Source: Marinomonas agarivorans (GTDB lineage Bacteria; Pseudomonadota; Gammaproteobacteria; Pseudomonadales; Marinomonadaceae). Taken from it: 64,000 nt of DNA. Under the pieces are notes generated by a model. It was not told the DNA's origin and made no database searches. It saw only the letters and a program-made list of their open reading frames with translations. How positions within the stretch are numbered: the stretch's first letter is position 1; each line of letters opens with the position of its first letter. Made by a program: the position numbers and the translations under genes. Positions 41,120-50,956 of this stretch are shown piece after piece. The stretch is from assembly GCA_002173415.2 (NCBI GenBank), contig NHNK02000002.1, positions 62,001 to 126,000 on the forward strand, given 5' to 3'.

Positions 41120-41764
41120 ATGAAACACCTAAAAATTAATATTGTTTCCGATGTTATGTGTCCTTGGTGCATTATCGGTTATCAAAACCTAGCGAAAGCG
41201 CTGGTAGATTTAAAAGATGAAGTAACGGCAGATATCCAGTGGCATCCATTTGAATTAAATCCGGATATGCCAATTGAAGGTCAAGAAATACAAGAGCATT
41301 TGCAAGAGAAATATGGTTTAACGCCAGAGCAGGCTTTGGAAAATCGCCAGCGTATTGAAATGCTAGGGAAAGAGTCGGGTTTTACGTTTAACTTTGCTGA
41401 TAAGCGTTTAATGATTAACAGTTTTGATTGTCACCGCTTATTGACCTGGGCACAGATAGAAGGTAAGCAGACAGAGTTGAAATTGGCTCTGTTTAAGGCG
41501 CATTTTTCAGATCAAATTTATTTGAATGACCAAGCTGAACTGCTAAAAATTGTTGCGCAAGTCGGGTTAGATCAAGATAGAGCAAAAGCTATTTTAACCA
41601 GTGATGAGTTTGCAACTAGCGTTAAGGATGAAGAAGCTAGTATGCAAAGAATGGGGATAAGCTCAGTGCCAACCTTCATTATCAATGATAAATATGCCAT
41701 TAGTGGTGGGCAGGCAAGTGACACATTCAAACAGGCATTGAAACAAATCAGTGACGAAGAATAG
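41120..41764 (+). CDS. DsbA-family (FrnE-like) thiol oxidoreductase
   Basis: The 214-residue protein has a thioredoxin fold with the CPWC motif in SDVMCPWCIIGYQNL near residue 16, the helical insert, and the cis-proline block GISSVPTFIIND near 180. It has no signal peptide, so it is probably cytosolic like FrnE, an oxidative-stress disulphide oxidoreductase of the DsbA family. AAAGG before ATG 41120 sets the start; an in-frame upstream ATG at 41063 would add 19 residues without homologous look. Confidence 0.9.
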   Translation: MKHLKINIVSDVMCPWCIIGYQNLAKALVDLKDEVTADIQWHPFELNPDMPIEGQEIQEHLQEKYGLTPEQALENRQRIEMLGKESGFTFNFADKRLMINSFDCHRLLTWAQIEGKQTELKLALFKAHFSDQIYLNDQAELLKIVAQVGLDQDRAKAILTSDEFATSVKDEEASMQRMGISSVPTFIINDKYAISGGQASDTFKQALKQISDEE

Positions 41765-41781
41765 CGTCACCGATTTCGTCT

Positions 41782-42333
41782 TCAAAGTGCTTTTTTGGGA
41801 GCTTCAATTTTATATAAACAGTGACGTGCTAAAGAATGGGTGTTAGGAACTTCAGGATGATCAAAATCCTGTTGAGTATTGCTCATCCCCAGTTTCTGCA
41901 TGACTTTTTGTGATGGTGTATTTGATAATGGCGTGAATGCATAAATGCTACTACTGGCTAAAGTGTCAAAGCCAAACTCCAACGCTTTTTGCGCAGCCTC
42001 TGTTGCATAACCTTGACGCCAGTGTTCTTTGGCTAAGCGCCAGCCTACTTCGATAAAAGGTGTAACAGGGATTGCAGAATGAGTTACCTCATTTAGACCC
42101 ACAAAACCAATAAAAGATTGAGTCTCTTTCAGTTCGACTGCCCAAAAGCCCCAGCCTTTTTGGGCAATCATGGCTCGCAATCTATCCGCCAATTGATTAC
42201 TTTCTCTTACAGATAAACAATTGGGGAAATAGCGCATTACATCTGAATCTGCAGTCATATGAGCAAACGGTTCGTAATCATTGTCTTGCCATTGGCGTAA
42301 AATGAGGCGATCCGTTTCTAGTTTAAGTGGCAT
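41782..42333 (-). CDS. GNAT N-acetyltransferase (RimJ/RimL-like)
   Basis: The 183-residue protein has the RimJ/RimL-type GNAT layout: LETDRLILRQW at the start, FIGFVGL and VGWRLAKEHWRQGYATEA (acetyl-CoA loop, near residues 92-110), then the SNTPSQKVMQKLGM block near 138-151. The family acetylates protein N termini, antibiotics or small amines; the substrate is unknown. It lies four bases after the LysE-type gene in the same direction, so the two are probably an operon. Confidence 0.88.
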   Translation of the reverse strand: MPLKLETDRLILRQWQDNDYEPFAHMTADSDVMRYFPNCLSVRESNQLADRLRAMIAQKGWGFWAVELKETQSFIGFVGLNEVTHSAIPVTPFIEVGWRLAKEHWRQGYATEAAQKALEFGFDTLASSSIYAFTPLSNTPSQKVMQKLGMSNTQQDFDHPEVPNTHSLARHCLYKIEAPKKAL

Positions 42334-42336
42334 AAT

Positions 42337-42957
42337 TTACTTCGTGAATGCAGAACGAATTAAACTTAAACCTGCTAGAGAAAATAACCCTGCCATAACG
42401 CCATTAACCCAACGGTAACTTTTCTGATAAATCGTCATCATGCTCTTTACAGAGAACACAAAGGAGTACATTGCATTCGTGCAGAAGCCAACGAAAATGC
42501 ACACACTGACAGCTGCTGCAATAGCATAATTATTTGACTCAGGTGTTAAGCCGACGGATAACGCCGCCATCCAAGCGATCACAGTTTTTGGGTTAGAAAC
42601 GTTTAGGATCAATCCTTTGAGAAACCAGCCTTTTCGCACGTCAAAGGCATTATTCTCAGACACTGGTTGAGCAGCGGCTTTAGTAGATAAAAAAGCAAGC
42701 CAAAGCAAATACAATCCACCAAATACTTTTAAAACCATAAGTAAATAGACAGAGGTTTGTAAAATAGCTCCCATGCCGCTTGCGGCAATCAGCCCCCAAA
42801 ATACTAAACCAGAAGAGAGGCCTGCACCGTAAATTAAGCTGACTTTCCTGCCTCGACTCATGGCAATAGTCGCATTAGAAATCGTTGCAGGACCTGGTGA
42901 AACAGCAATAACAAAAAATGCCAATCCTGTTGATATTAGCGAAAGTAAATCAGTCAT
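42337..42957 (-). CDS. LysE/RhtB-family amino acid exporter
   Basis: The 206-residue inner-membrane protein has about five or six spans and the family signature VSPGPATISNATIAMSRGRKV near residues 17-37, plus NPKTVIAWMA near 122. Such proteins export lysine, threonine, homoserine or other amino acids. GGAAG before the ATG at 42957 sets the start; an upstream in-frame ATG at 42990 is less likely. Confidence 0.9.
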   Translation of the reverse strand: MTDLLSLISTGLAFFVIAVSPGPATISNATIAMSRGRKVSLIYGAGLSSGLVFWGLIAASGMGAILQTSVYLLMVLKVFGGLYLLWLAFLSTKAAAQPVSENNAFDVRKGWFLKGLILNVSNPKTVIAWMAALSVGLTPESNNYAIAAAVSVCIFVGFCTNAMYSFVFSVKSMMTIYQKSYRWVNGVMAGLFSLAGLSLIRSAFTK

Positions 42958-43134
42958 AAATGCTTCCAAAGATAAAGTGTTTGCTATCAATACTTGTTAT
43001 ATTGGTATGAATTTTTAATTATAAACTTTAAGCTCTCTTTTTGAGTCAGTATAGTCAAGTTAAGAAGGGGGAAATGATTTGATCACATCTCTGCTTAGAT
43101 TTGCCACAATGTATTATGGTATAGGCCAATTGGT

Positions 43135-45027
43135 TTGAACGAACTTAATTTATTTTTTTCTTATATTTCACGTCATAAATATTCTTATTTGCTTGGTATC
43201 GGCTGTTTATTTGTTACTAACTGGTTAGCGGTCAATATTCCTTTATATATAGGGGCAAGTATTGACCTCTTGGGAGCCAACTCAACAAGCGATTATCAAC
43301 AGCTAATTGACTACATTTATTGGGTAATTGGGTTTGCTGTTCTAATGATGTTAACTCGTACCGCTTCTCGAATGTTATTTTTTAATCCTGGTAGATTAGT
43401 TGAAAAGGATATGAAAGATGATGCTTTCCGTACATTGACGCAATCGCAGCAAAGCTTTTATCGCTCACACCCCGTGGGTGGACTAATTTCTATTGTGAAT
43501 AATGATATTAATGGTATCCGAGCCATGGCAGGTGTTGGCATGATGAATATCTTTAATATTTTTTTCACTCTGTCTATGACCCCTTTGAAGATGTGGCAAA
43601 TTTCACCAAGTTTGATGTTATTTTGCTTATTACCTGTTTTGATGTCTTTTACCATTGTGAATTATGCCATTAGGGCGTTACGAACCTTACTAAATAAACG
43701 TATGCAATATTTGCAAGCGTTGTCGACAACGACGGTTAATTTTCTAAACGGTGTTGATGTTATTCAAGCTAATCAAGTACAAGATTGGGTTTTGAGAAAG
43801 TTTGGTAAGCATAACCAAGACGTATTAACTATATCGTTAGCGCAGTTACGAATTCGTACTTTTATTATGCCATTACTAGAGTACACGGAAGCGGCGCTTA
43901 AAATCTTAATTCTTGGTGTCGGTGGATGGTACTTATTGCAATCGGATTTGACATTAGGGCAACTGACAGCGTTTCTTGCTTATGCCAGCTTACTGGCAAT
44001 GCCTTTTATGTCTTTAGGTCGGCTAATCTCGACCTTACAAATGGGCATGGTGAGCTTAAAAAGCATGGGGCGAATTTTACGTAATCGCGAGGCAATTCAA
44101 GACGAAACTTCTAAAATCCAAGCGGATAAAAAACGACCCTTGATGAACTTCTCAAAAGGCATAGAGGTTCGAAATTTACATTTTCGTTACCCTGATACAA
44201 CAGCAAAGCACTATGTTGATCAAGAGGGGACGAACAATAACTCTTTTGATGAAGACCATGCCGGTTTTGCGCTTAAAAACATTTCTTTTCAAATCAAGCC
44301 GGGTGAGAAAGTTGCCATTCTAGGGCGAGTCGGCAGTGGTAAATCCACCTTAGTTAATTGCCTAAATCGTTTCTATGACATAAACGAAAATAGTATTTTT
44401 ATCGATGGTGTTGATATCACGACGCTATCGCGACGTACACTACGAGCAATGGTTCGGACCGTGACCCAAGAGCCTTTTTTATTTTCAGATACCTTAAAAC
44501 ATAATGTGCAATTTGGTTCTGCTGCCTATGAGCAAGTGGATGATGAAAAACAATTGAGTCAAGTTCTGGCACAAAGTGCAATGGCAAAAGAAGTATCCTT
44601 ATTCCCTGATGGTGTGAATACGTTAGTCGGGGAGAAAGGCATTCTTTTATCTGGCGGGCAAAAACAGCGTATTAGTTTGGCTCGTGGTATCTATACCCCA
44701 ACGAAGTTAATGATCTTAGATAATGTTTTATCTGCGGTGGATAATGAAACCGAGCGGTTTTTGCTCAAGCAAATTTTTGAAGCTTTACCAAGTCAGAGTT
44801 GTTTAATTGTCTCCCATCGTCAAGCCGTGTTAGAGCAGGTTGATACGATTTTACTGATAGAAAATGGTGAAATTATTGCTCAAGGCAATCATAAAACTCT
44901 GTTAGCCGAGTCTTCTTTGTATCGAGAAACATGGCAATTTTTACAGACAGATACCGATGACAATCCAGAGTCATCGATCAAAACTGAGATCGGCGATAAT
45001 GTACACCAAGGAGGGGGAGATGTTTAA
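43135..45027 (+). CDS. ABC exporter half-transporter, degenerate ATP site (MdlA-like)
   Basis: The 630-residue protein joins a six-span exporter membrane domain (about 1-310) to an ATPase domain. Walker A is GRVGSGKST near 395, the signature LSGGQ near 505, and Walker B LMILDN near 524. The residue after the Walker B aspartate is Asn instead of the catalytic Glu. About 20 extra residues (near 362-382) sit early in the ATPase domain. The start is TTG, because stops precede it in frame and no ATG is near. The next gene encodes the partner and overlaps by eight bases. The cargo is unknown. Confidence 0.92.
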   Translation: MNELNLFFSYISRHKYSYLLGIGCLFVTNWLAVNIPLYIGASIDLLGANSTSDYQQLIDYIYWVIGFAVLMMLTRTASRMLFFNPGRLVEKDMKDDAFRTLTQSQQSFYRSHPVGGLISIVNNDINGIRAMAGVGMMNIFNIFFTLSMTPLKMWQISPSLMLFCLLPVLMSFTIVNYAIRALRTLLNKRMQYLQALSTTTVNFLNGVDVIQANQVQDWVLRKFGKHNQDVLTISLAQLRIRTFIMPLLEYTEAALKILILGVGGWYLLQSDLTLGQLTAFLAYASLLAMPFMSLGRLISTLQMGMVSLKSMGRILRNREAIQDETSKIQADKKRPLMNFSKGIEVRNLHFRYPDTTAKHYVDQEGTNNNSFDEDHAGFALKNISFQIKPGEKVAILGRVGSGKSTLVNCLNRFYDINENSIFIDGVDITTLSRRTLRAMVRTVTQEPFLFSDTLKHNVQFGSAAYEQVDDEKQLSQVLAQSAMAKEVSLFPDGVNTLVGEKGILLSGGQKQRISLARGIYTPTKLMILDNVLSAVDNETERFLLKQIFEALPSQSCLIVSHRQAVLEQVDTILLIENGEIIAQGNHKTLLAESSLYRETWQFLQTDTDDNPESSIKTEIGDNVHQGGGDV

Positions 45028-46822
45028 GTTGCAGAAAAAATTGTCCCGTTGGCGACACTTCTGGCCATACTTACAACCGTACAAAAAAGAATACATCTTA
45101 GGGTTGTTACCTATTCCTGTCTCTGTGTTTTGTAGCATTGCCTTTCCATGGCTGATTATTCAAATTATTGATCATCAACTCAGCCCTCAAAAATGGGAAG
45201 GTATGACAGTTTGGCTAATTGGTATTTCGTTGGTTTTGCTAGCCAATTATTTATCTAGCTCGTTTTATAGTTACTATGTACAAAAAGCGGCGCTTTATTC
45301 CATAAGAGATCTTCGTCAAGATATGTTCCGACGGGTATTAAATTTCCCTCGTAGTTATTTTGACAAACATCCAATGGGAAGCATTCTAACCCGCTTAACC
45401 AGTGATCTTGAGGCGATTAATGAGTCACTGGCATCTGGTGTATTAGCCATGTTACGTGATGTATTGATTACCATTGCGTTACTTATCTTCCTCGCCAGTA
45501 TTAGTTGGCAACTTACTTTATTGACCTTATTTATTGCACCGCCTATCTATTGGGTAACTCGTATATTAAGGCGCATGTTGCATCAGTCACAATTAGATTC
45601 CCGTCGCGTATTATCAAAAAGTACCGGCTATTTACAGGAAAACTTGCAGGGGATTAAAACAGTTCAGCTTTATAATACCGAGGAGGAAGCGCAAGCACGG
45701 TTTCGTGGTTTTACCCAACAGTTTTTTAACGCTCAATCAAAATCAAATCTTATTGATGCGAGTTTATTCTCCATTATTGAAAGTATTACTACCATCACAA
45801 TGGGATTGATTATCTGGTATGGCGCCAACGAAATTCTTACCGCGGCCTTATCTGTTGGTGTGCTGATTGGCTTTTTACAAACGCTAGATAAGATCTTTGT
45901 ACCAGTGCGAGACTTTACTTCTCAAATTGCATCGATACAACGTGCCCTCGCGGCATTGCAAAATATTCAAACACTCTATCAACAACCATTAATTGACGAG
46001 GCTGAGATCACCACAACAAGCTCAATAAAAAACTCTGTTATGCAAAAGCATGCTACGTCGTTAGATGAACCTAATGCCTTAGTTGACCAATTAATACATT
46101 TTGAAAGTTTGGTGTTTGAAGAGGTTTCTTTCCGTTATAACTCAGTTGGGCCTTATGTTTTACATGGTGTGTCTTTTACTCTCAAGAAAGGTGAAAAAAT
46201 TGCTTTGGTGGGCAGTACTGGGTCGGGTAAATCCACAATTTTGCGCTTATTGACGAAAACCTATACCGATTATGAGGGCAGTATTCGACTGAACGGTGTT
46301 GAGTTGAGTCAGATTCCCAAGGCGGTTGTTGGGCGGTTTTTTTCCTTGATGCAGCAGGATGTCTACTTATTTGATGAAAGTATTGAATTTAATATTGGTT
46401 TAGGTCGCGACTCGGTAAATATTGAGCAAATAAAAGCGGCAGCTAACTATGTTTATGCGGATGAGTTTATTGAAAAACTGCCACAAGCTTATCAATTTAA
46501 GCTCACTGGTAATGGTAGTAATTTATCAGCAGGGCAGTGTCAGTTAATTGCTTTTGCTCGAGCAATGGTAAGTGGTTGTGAATTAATTTTATTAGATGAA
46601 GCAACCAGTGCAGTGGACTCTGTAACAGAGAATAAGATTCAAAAAGCAATCGATAATGTGTTTGAAGAAAAAACCGTAATTGCGATTGCACATAGGTTAA
46701 GCACCATCCAACACTCAGATACGATTATCGTACTTGATAAAGGCGTTATTATTGAACGAGGTACGCATCAAACCTTAGTTGCACGAGGCGGTTTTTATGC
46801 AAATTTGGTTAAAAAAGCATGA
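45020..46822 (+). CDS. ABC exporter half-transporter, catalytic partner (MdlB-like)
   Basis: The 600-residue protein has an exporter membrane domain (about 20-320) and an ATPase domain with Walker A GSTGSGKST near 396, signature LSAGQ near 502 (alanine for glycine), and a normal Walker B ILLDEATSAVD near 521. With the previous protein it forms a heterodimer with one full ATP site (this Walker motifs plus its partner's LSGGQ) and one degenerate site. GGAGGGGG before ATG 45020 sets the start; the frame is open to 44957. Confidence 0.93.
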   Translation: MFKLQKKLSRWRHFWPYLQPYKKEYILGLLPIPVSVFCSIAFPWLIIQIIDHQLSPQKWEGMTVWLIGISLVLLANYLSSSFYSYYVQKAALYSIRDLRQDMFRRVLNFPRSYFDKHPMGSILTRLTSDLEAINESLASGVLAMLRDVLITIALLIFLASISWQLTLLTLFIAPPIYWVTRILRRMLHQSQLDSRRVLSKSTGYLQENLQGIKTVQLYNTEEEAQARFRGFTQQFFNAQSKSNLIDASLFSIIESITTITMGLIIWYGANEILTAALSVGVLIGFLQTLDKIFVPVRDFTSQIASIQRALAALQNIQTLYQQPLIDEAEITTTSSIKNSVMQKHATSLDEPNALVDQLIHFESLVFEEVSFRYNSVGPYVLHGVSFTLKKGEKIALVGSTGSGKSTILRLLTKTYTDYEGSIRLNGVELSQIPKAVVGRFFSLMQQDVYLFDESIEFNIGLGRDSVNIEQIKAAANYVYADEFIEKLPQAYQFKLTGNGSNLSAGQCQLIAFARAMVSGCELILLDEATSAVDSVTENKIQKAIDNVFEEKTVIAIAHRLSTIQHSDTIIVLDKGVIIERGTHQTLVARGGFYANLVKKA

Positions 46823-47031
46823 GATATGTTATTTTGCTAAAAGCTGCTGAGTCTATTAATAGATCAAAATTACTTTAAGGAATGGGCTTCATTACTTTTT
46901 GTTATTTTTGTTGGTCTTCTATCTACCTGAATGAATAATAACGTTATGCTGGATATTCATGCATTAACAAGATAAAACGGTTTAAAAATAAACAATGAAC
47001 TACACTTGATTACCTCTAAAGAAGTCATGCT

Positions 47032-49487
47032 ATGAGGAATCATAAAGTGTTTAAAAAATTTTAGCAGTCGTGTCCGTTGGGGTTATGCCTCTATATGCGA
47101 TGGCAGATTGTGAGCACATCACAACCACAATACCAGCACAGAATGTCAATAAAGTTAGGGTAGCTGATCCAGAATTTATCTATACCTTATCTGGGGTCAG
47201 TGAATGTGGCACCTTTATCGATGGGTCGAAATGGGTGTCGGGAGCGCAAATATCAATTCTTGGAATTAGTGGTAATGCTGGGCCTATTGGTGCTGACCTT
47301 GATCCAATAGGTACGGATAACCAAGGCTTTTTTAGTGCGAGCTATGGTAATTACAATCCGGACGAGGATATTACTCGACTCCTACCACTTTCGGTTAACA
47401 CAGAGATTCCTACAGTTCTTGTTGCAGCAATGCAACGCAAAAAACCTTCAGCCTGTGGTACAGATGGAATTAGAAAGAAAGGTTGTATAGAAGCGTATGA
47501 CTTTTTAACTTTTTTATCTGAACCACCACCAGAAAACGCAATTAGACCTTCTTATTTAAAAGCGGCTCCTAAAACGATCGAAACCTATGAGCAGGCAATT
47601 GACGATTCAGTTTTTCCTAAAATCGAACAGTTCAGTGAGGCAACCTCAGAAGACTATGATGCTATTGTAAAGCGTTGGAGTCATACCGCTGAAATAGGAG
47701 GGAAGTACTCCGAAGGTGGTCGTGCATTCAGGCCACATGCGATCGTCGAGAATTATGCATCTGCTCGTGCAACCCAATTTCATGCCGATGTTGCAATGCT
47801 GCTAGCAAATACTTCTGTGGAAGAAGCGCGTAAGTCAGCACTTGCTAGTGTATTTGTCTACTCTCGTGATATTTACTATGCATGGGTCAACCCAACAACA
47901 AGAGCATGGAATCCAGAGGCAACAGTCCGTATGCCATCCGGTGCAGGACAGGCGACTAACAACGTTTCACCGGCAAATATATTTGGTGCTCTAGGTGGAA
48001 CCTTATTAGATAAAGCCATACTACAAGCCATGAGTAGTGATCGTGACTCAAGTTACCAAGAGCAGAGACAAATCAGCCCTGGTCATGATGGCCCAATTTG
48101 GGGTGATAGCTGCCAAGGCAATCATACTGATGATCTTAGACGTTATTGGAGTGGCGTGTCGTCAAGCTCTTGTAGTGATAACTACGACATGCAATGTAAT
48201 GCAAATGACTTGGAGGGAAAACGTACGTGCCGCGATCCTCATGGTTTCATCGATGGGCCTGAGCGAGCAAACTATGGAGCAAGCTACATTGGGGTAACTG
48301 CTGGTCCGTTCCGAGACTGGTGTACTATCACTCGGGCGGTACCAACAATAAATACCTTATTTAACTATGATAACTTGTGTATTTATGTTGATCGCATTTT
48401 AGAGGCAGGCTACAAAACCACACCGGATTTATGTGCAGGTCCAGAGGCCGACCAACACGGTGTCGCTTCACCATTCTTTATTCTTAACTGGGACAAACCT
48501 GTTAAAGGGCCTGGCGGCTGGCAAGCTCAAGCGTGCCGTAAACAACAAGACCCAGAAGCATGCATGGAGAAGACAACATTCGGTGAAACATGGGGACCCG
48601 TACATGGCGATTTGAAAAAGTGTATTGCTGGCACAGGTCGTTTCACTAAAGTGAATGGTGCAAAAATTCCTATTCTCAATGGTGCAAGAGTATGGGGAGA
48701 TGTTTATGAGTTTTTCCGTGATAGCGCCAGTCAGGACTTAAATGTTAAGCCAGAAGTTGACATTACGTATCCAGCAGAGGGGCAGGCTTTCTTCGAGGGT
48801 GATCTAGTGGACATTGTGGCTGATGCCACAGATTTTGATGGTTCGATTGCCTCAGTTGCCTTCTTTATTGACAACACACCTCTTGGTGAGGCGACAACCA
48901 GCCCATACTCCATTAAATTCAATGCAGGGGCACCTGGTGATTGCATAATACGTGCGATAGCAATCGATACTGATGGTGGTATCAATATGGCTGTGCGTAC
49001 TATTACTGTCTCTGAGCCAATTGTTTATCGCACACCTGATAATCCAACAGGAACGGTTGTTGATGGGTTGAATTTTGATTATTTTGAAATTCCAACCATG
49101 ACCTCCGTTGAGCAGTTGGTTGGTGATGCTGCTAAAAAAGGTCATTACGAGGTTCCTTCCATCACACCACGAGATCGTGACCAAGATTATGGTTTTGTGT
49201 TTAGTGGTTACATCAATGTTGCGAACGATGGTATTTATACCTTCTATACCACCTCAAACGATGGCAGTGATTTATTCATTGGTGATACGAAAATAGTTGA
49301 TAATGATGGCAACCACGCAGCCAAAGAAGAAAGTGGCAGTATTGCGCTGCAAGCAGGCCTTCATAAAATCACTATTCGCTATTTCCAACGTGGCGGTAGT
49401 GCTGCTTTCTCTACCGCTTGGGCAGGGGACAACTTTGCCAAACAAGCAATACCAGCCTCCGCTTTTTCACGAGAAACGAGTGAATAA
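47032..49487 (+). pseudogene. Large secreted PA14-domain protein with frameshifted signal peptide
   Basis: The main frame (47070-49487, 805 residues from a GTG) begins inside a hydrophobic stretch. Upstream, ATG 47032 or GTG 47047 (with GAGGA before it) opens a frame that ends at TAG 47062. One extra A in the run of six at 47053-47058 would fuse the two into MFKKILAVVSVGVMPLYAMA, a clean signal peptide. The body has an unknown Cys-rich domain (about 20-545), an Ig-like domain (about 555-650; FEGDLVDIVADATDFDGSI) and a C-terminal PA14-type domain (about 660-800; GFVFSGYINVANDGIYTFYT). The body is intact, so this may be a recent break, a sequence error or a slippery switch. Confidence 0.75.
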
Positions 49488-49540
49488 TATGGTAGAGAAT
49501 AAAGTCACCTTAAACCGAGTTTGAGGAAAGCTTTAAGGTA

Positions 49541-49573
49541 ACAGCCTCTTGTTTGTTGTGAATAAGAGGCTGT
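49541..49573 (+). terminator. Hairpin after the PA14 gene
   Basis: ACAGCCTCTT and AAGAGGCTGT form a ten-pair stem with a 13-base loop. The tail TTACTAT is poor in T, so termination strength is uncertain. It lies 54 bases after the stop codon. Confidence 0.5.
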
Positions 49574-49685
49574 TTACTATATGACGTATTTTCGATTCGT
49601 GATGAACACTGAGTTGAGTGATAGCAAAGATGGTTTGAGGGTTGATCGTCACCTTTTTTGAAATCGATTACATTTCTTATCTAAC

Positions 49686-50399
49686 TTGTTCAAGCGCTTA
49701 CTATTTTTGTCATTGTTGACTGTGTTATGCTGTTTTAAAGTAGTATTTAACGTTCCATTCAATATTATTAAGGAAAGCATCTTGACGACTAGAGAATTAG
49801 GCTTTTTCCAATTGCCATTCGGCCTTTATATGATCCATGCCTCATTACTCATAGAAAGCTCTGTTATTCCTATCATGGGAAGCCTCTTCTTGATCATTTC
49901 GTTTGTATTGATATTTTTTGAACCGGTAAAGTCTCTTTATTTTTGGTTCGTCAGAATTATCTTGATGAGTTTCGGTCGACATATCCAGCTAGCGCCAACA
50001 GACGTGAAACAAATTTGGTTTTCCCGCCATGGTGGATTATCGGCACTTGAGTATCGACGACATCTTGTTCTAGCTCCCTACAAAGATGAAAAATCCCGCA
50101 CTTTCACATTTAAAAGCAGGGCACTTTGGATTCCTGCTAAATACTTCGCGAACACCCCCTTTCCAAAGCCAAAAAAGATTGGTTTTCCACCTTTGGTTGA
50201 CGCTTACTTCTTACCTTTTTGTCCAGAAATACATTATGTGGATGTTTCTTTCTTAGGTTCTGAGTACTTTAAAGAAATTAAATATCACCATGAAAGTGAT
50301 AAACAAAATCAAAGTGGGTTAAGAAAGTTAATGGGGTATTTTCCGATTCTTTTGCCACATTTAATCATTTTCGCCGTTTACTTGGAGTTTGTTTTGTAG
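49686..50399 (+). CDS. Membrane protein of unknown function
   Basis: The 237-residue protein has hydrophobic segments at about 4-22, 42-75 (probably two spans) and 217-236, with a soluble, aromatic and basic region between about 88 and 210 (RHGGLSALEYRRHLVLAPYK is its most striking part). I do not recognise the family. The start is TTG at 49686 with no clear Shine-Dalgarno sequence; the first ATG is at 49830, codon 49. It follows the PA14 gene by 200 bases, with a hairpin between, so a shared function is only a guess. Confidence 0.55.
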   Translation: MFKRLLFLSLLTVLCCFKVVFNVPFNIIKESILTTRELGFFQLPFGLYMIHASLLIESSVIPIMGSLFLIISFVLIFFEPVKSLYFWFVRIILMSFGRHIQLAPTDVKQIWFSRHGGLSALEYRRHLVLAPYKDEKSRTFTFKSRALWIPAKYFANTPFPKPKKIGFPPLVDAYFLPFCPEIHYVDVSFLGSEYFKEIKYHHESDKQNQSGLRKLMGYFPILLPHLIIFAVYLEFVL

Positions 50400-50421
50400 A
50401 TTGGGATTCCGCCACAATCTA
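50397..50421 (+). terminator. Weak hairpin at the end of the unknown membrane gene
   Basis: TAGATTG and CAATCTA pair across 11 bases at the stop codon of the preceding gene. No T run follows. It may mark the mRNA end. Confidence 0.3.
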
Positions 50422-50594
50422 TAAACTCAACCACAGTCAATCAATTAACTCTCTACACTAAATAACATCATTAACCCTTGGTTTGTTATGCTTGATAGAG
50501 TAATGAAAACACGCAAAGCGATTCACTAATCTTCGTGCAGCAGCATCTTAAGTCTTCATACAGCTTCACCTTTTCACCTTAATGGACAGCTAAA

Positions 50595-50626
50595 CCCGAC
50601 GAGCTACCAGACTGCGCCATCCCGCG
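50595..50626 (-). pseudogene. fMet tRNA 5' remnant
   Basis: Acceptor 5' strand, D arm and the start of the anticodon stem of tRNA-fMet, with a D-stem change (GCGC for GAGC). The rest is missing. It marks the far end of the array. Confidence 0.75.
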
Positions 50627-50660
50627 ACGAAACTCTATACTAGAGTGTTGATAAGAAAAG

Positions 50661-50720
50661 TGGTTGCGGGAGCCACATCCCTTGAATAAATAGAGAACCA
50701 ACGACCTTATGGTTATGAAA
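50661..50720 (-). pseudogene. fMet tRNA 3' fragment A1
   Basis: CCA end, acceptor 3' strand and anticodon CAT with flanking bases, but the T loop is replaced by about 20 other bases and the 5' half is absent. Confidence 0.75.
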
Positions 50721-50736
50721 GTAGAGAAAATAAAAG

Positions 50737-50846
50737 TGGTTGCGGGAGCCACATCTCTTGAATAAAAAGGGAACCAACGACCTTTGTACGGCTACGCCTT
50801 AACAAAAAGTTGAGCCCGACGAGCTACCAGACTGCTCCATCCCGCG
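50737..50846 (-). pseudogene. Expanded fMet pseudo-tRNA B1
   Basis: 110 bases in place of 77. The acceptor stem, D arm (unchanged here) and CCA are kept. The anticodon loop and 3' stem are replaced by a segment holding GGCTACGCC, and the T loop by another. Confidence 0.8.
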
Positions 50847-50880
50847 ACGAAACTCTATACTAGAGTGTTGATAAGAAAAG

Positions 50881-50940
50881 TGGTTGCGGGAGCCACATCC
50901 CTTGAATAAAAAGTGAACCAACGACCTTATGGTTATGAAA
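50881..50940 (-). pseudogene. fMet tRNA 3' fragment A2
   Basis: Second short unit, nearly the same as A1 (AAGTGAACC in place of TAGAGAACC beside the T arm). Confidence 0.75.
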
Positions 50941-50956
50941 GTAGAGAAAATAAAAG

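Noticed and set aside
47032-47064. Classic -1 ribosomal frameshift site in the PA14 gene
   Set aside because: The run T-AAA-AAA is not a strong slippery heptamer, the stop follows after one codon and I see no clear downstream stimulatory stem, so a mutation or slippage of the A run is simpler.
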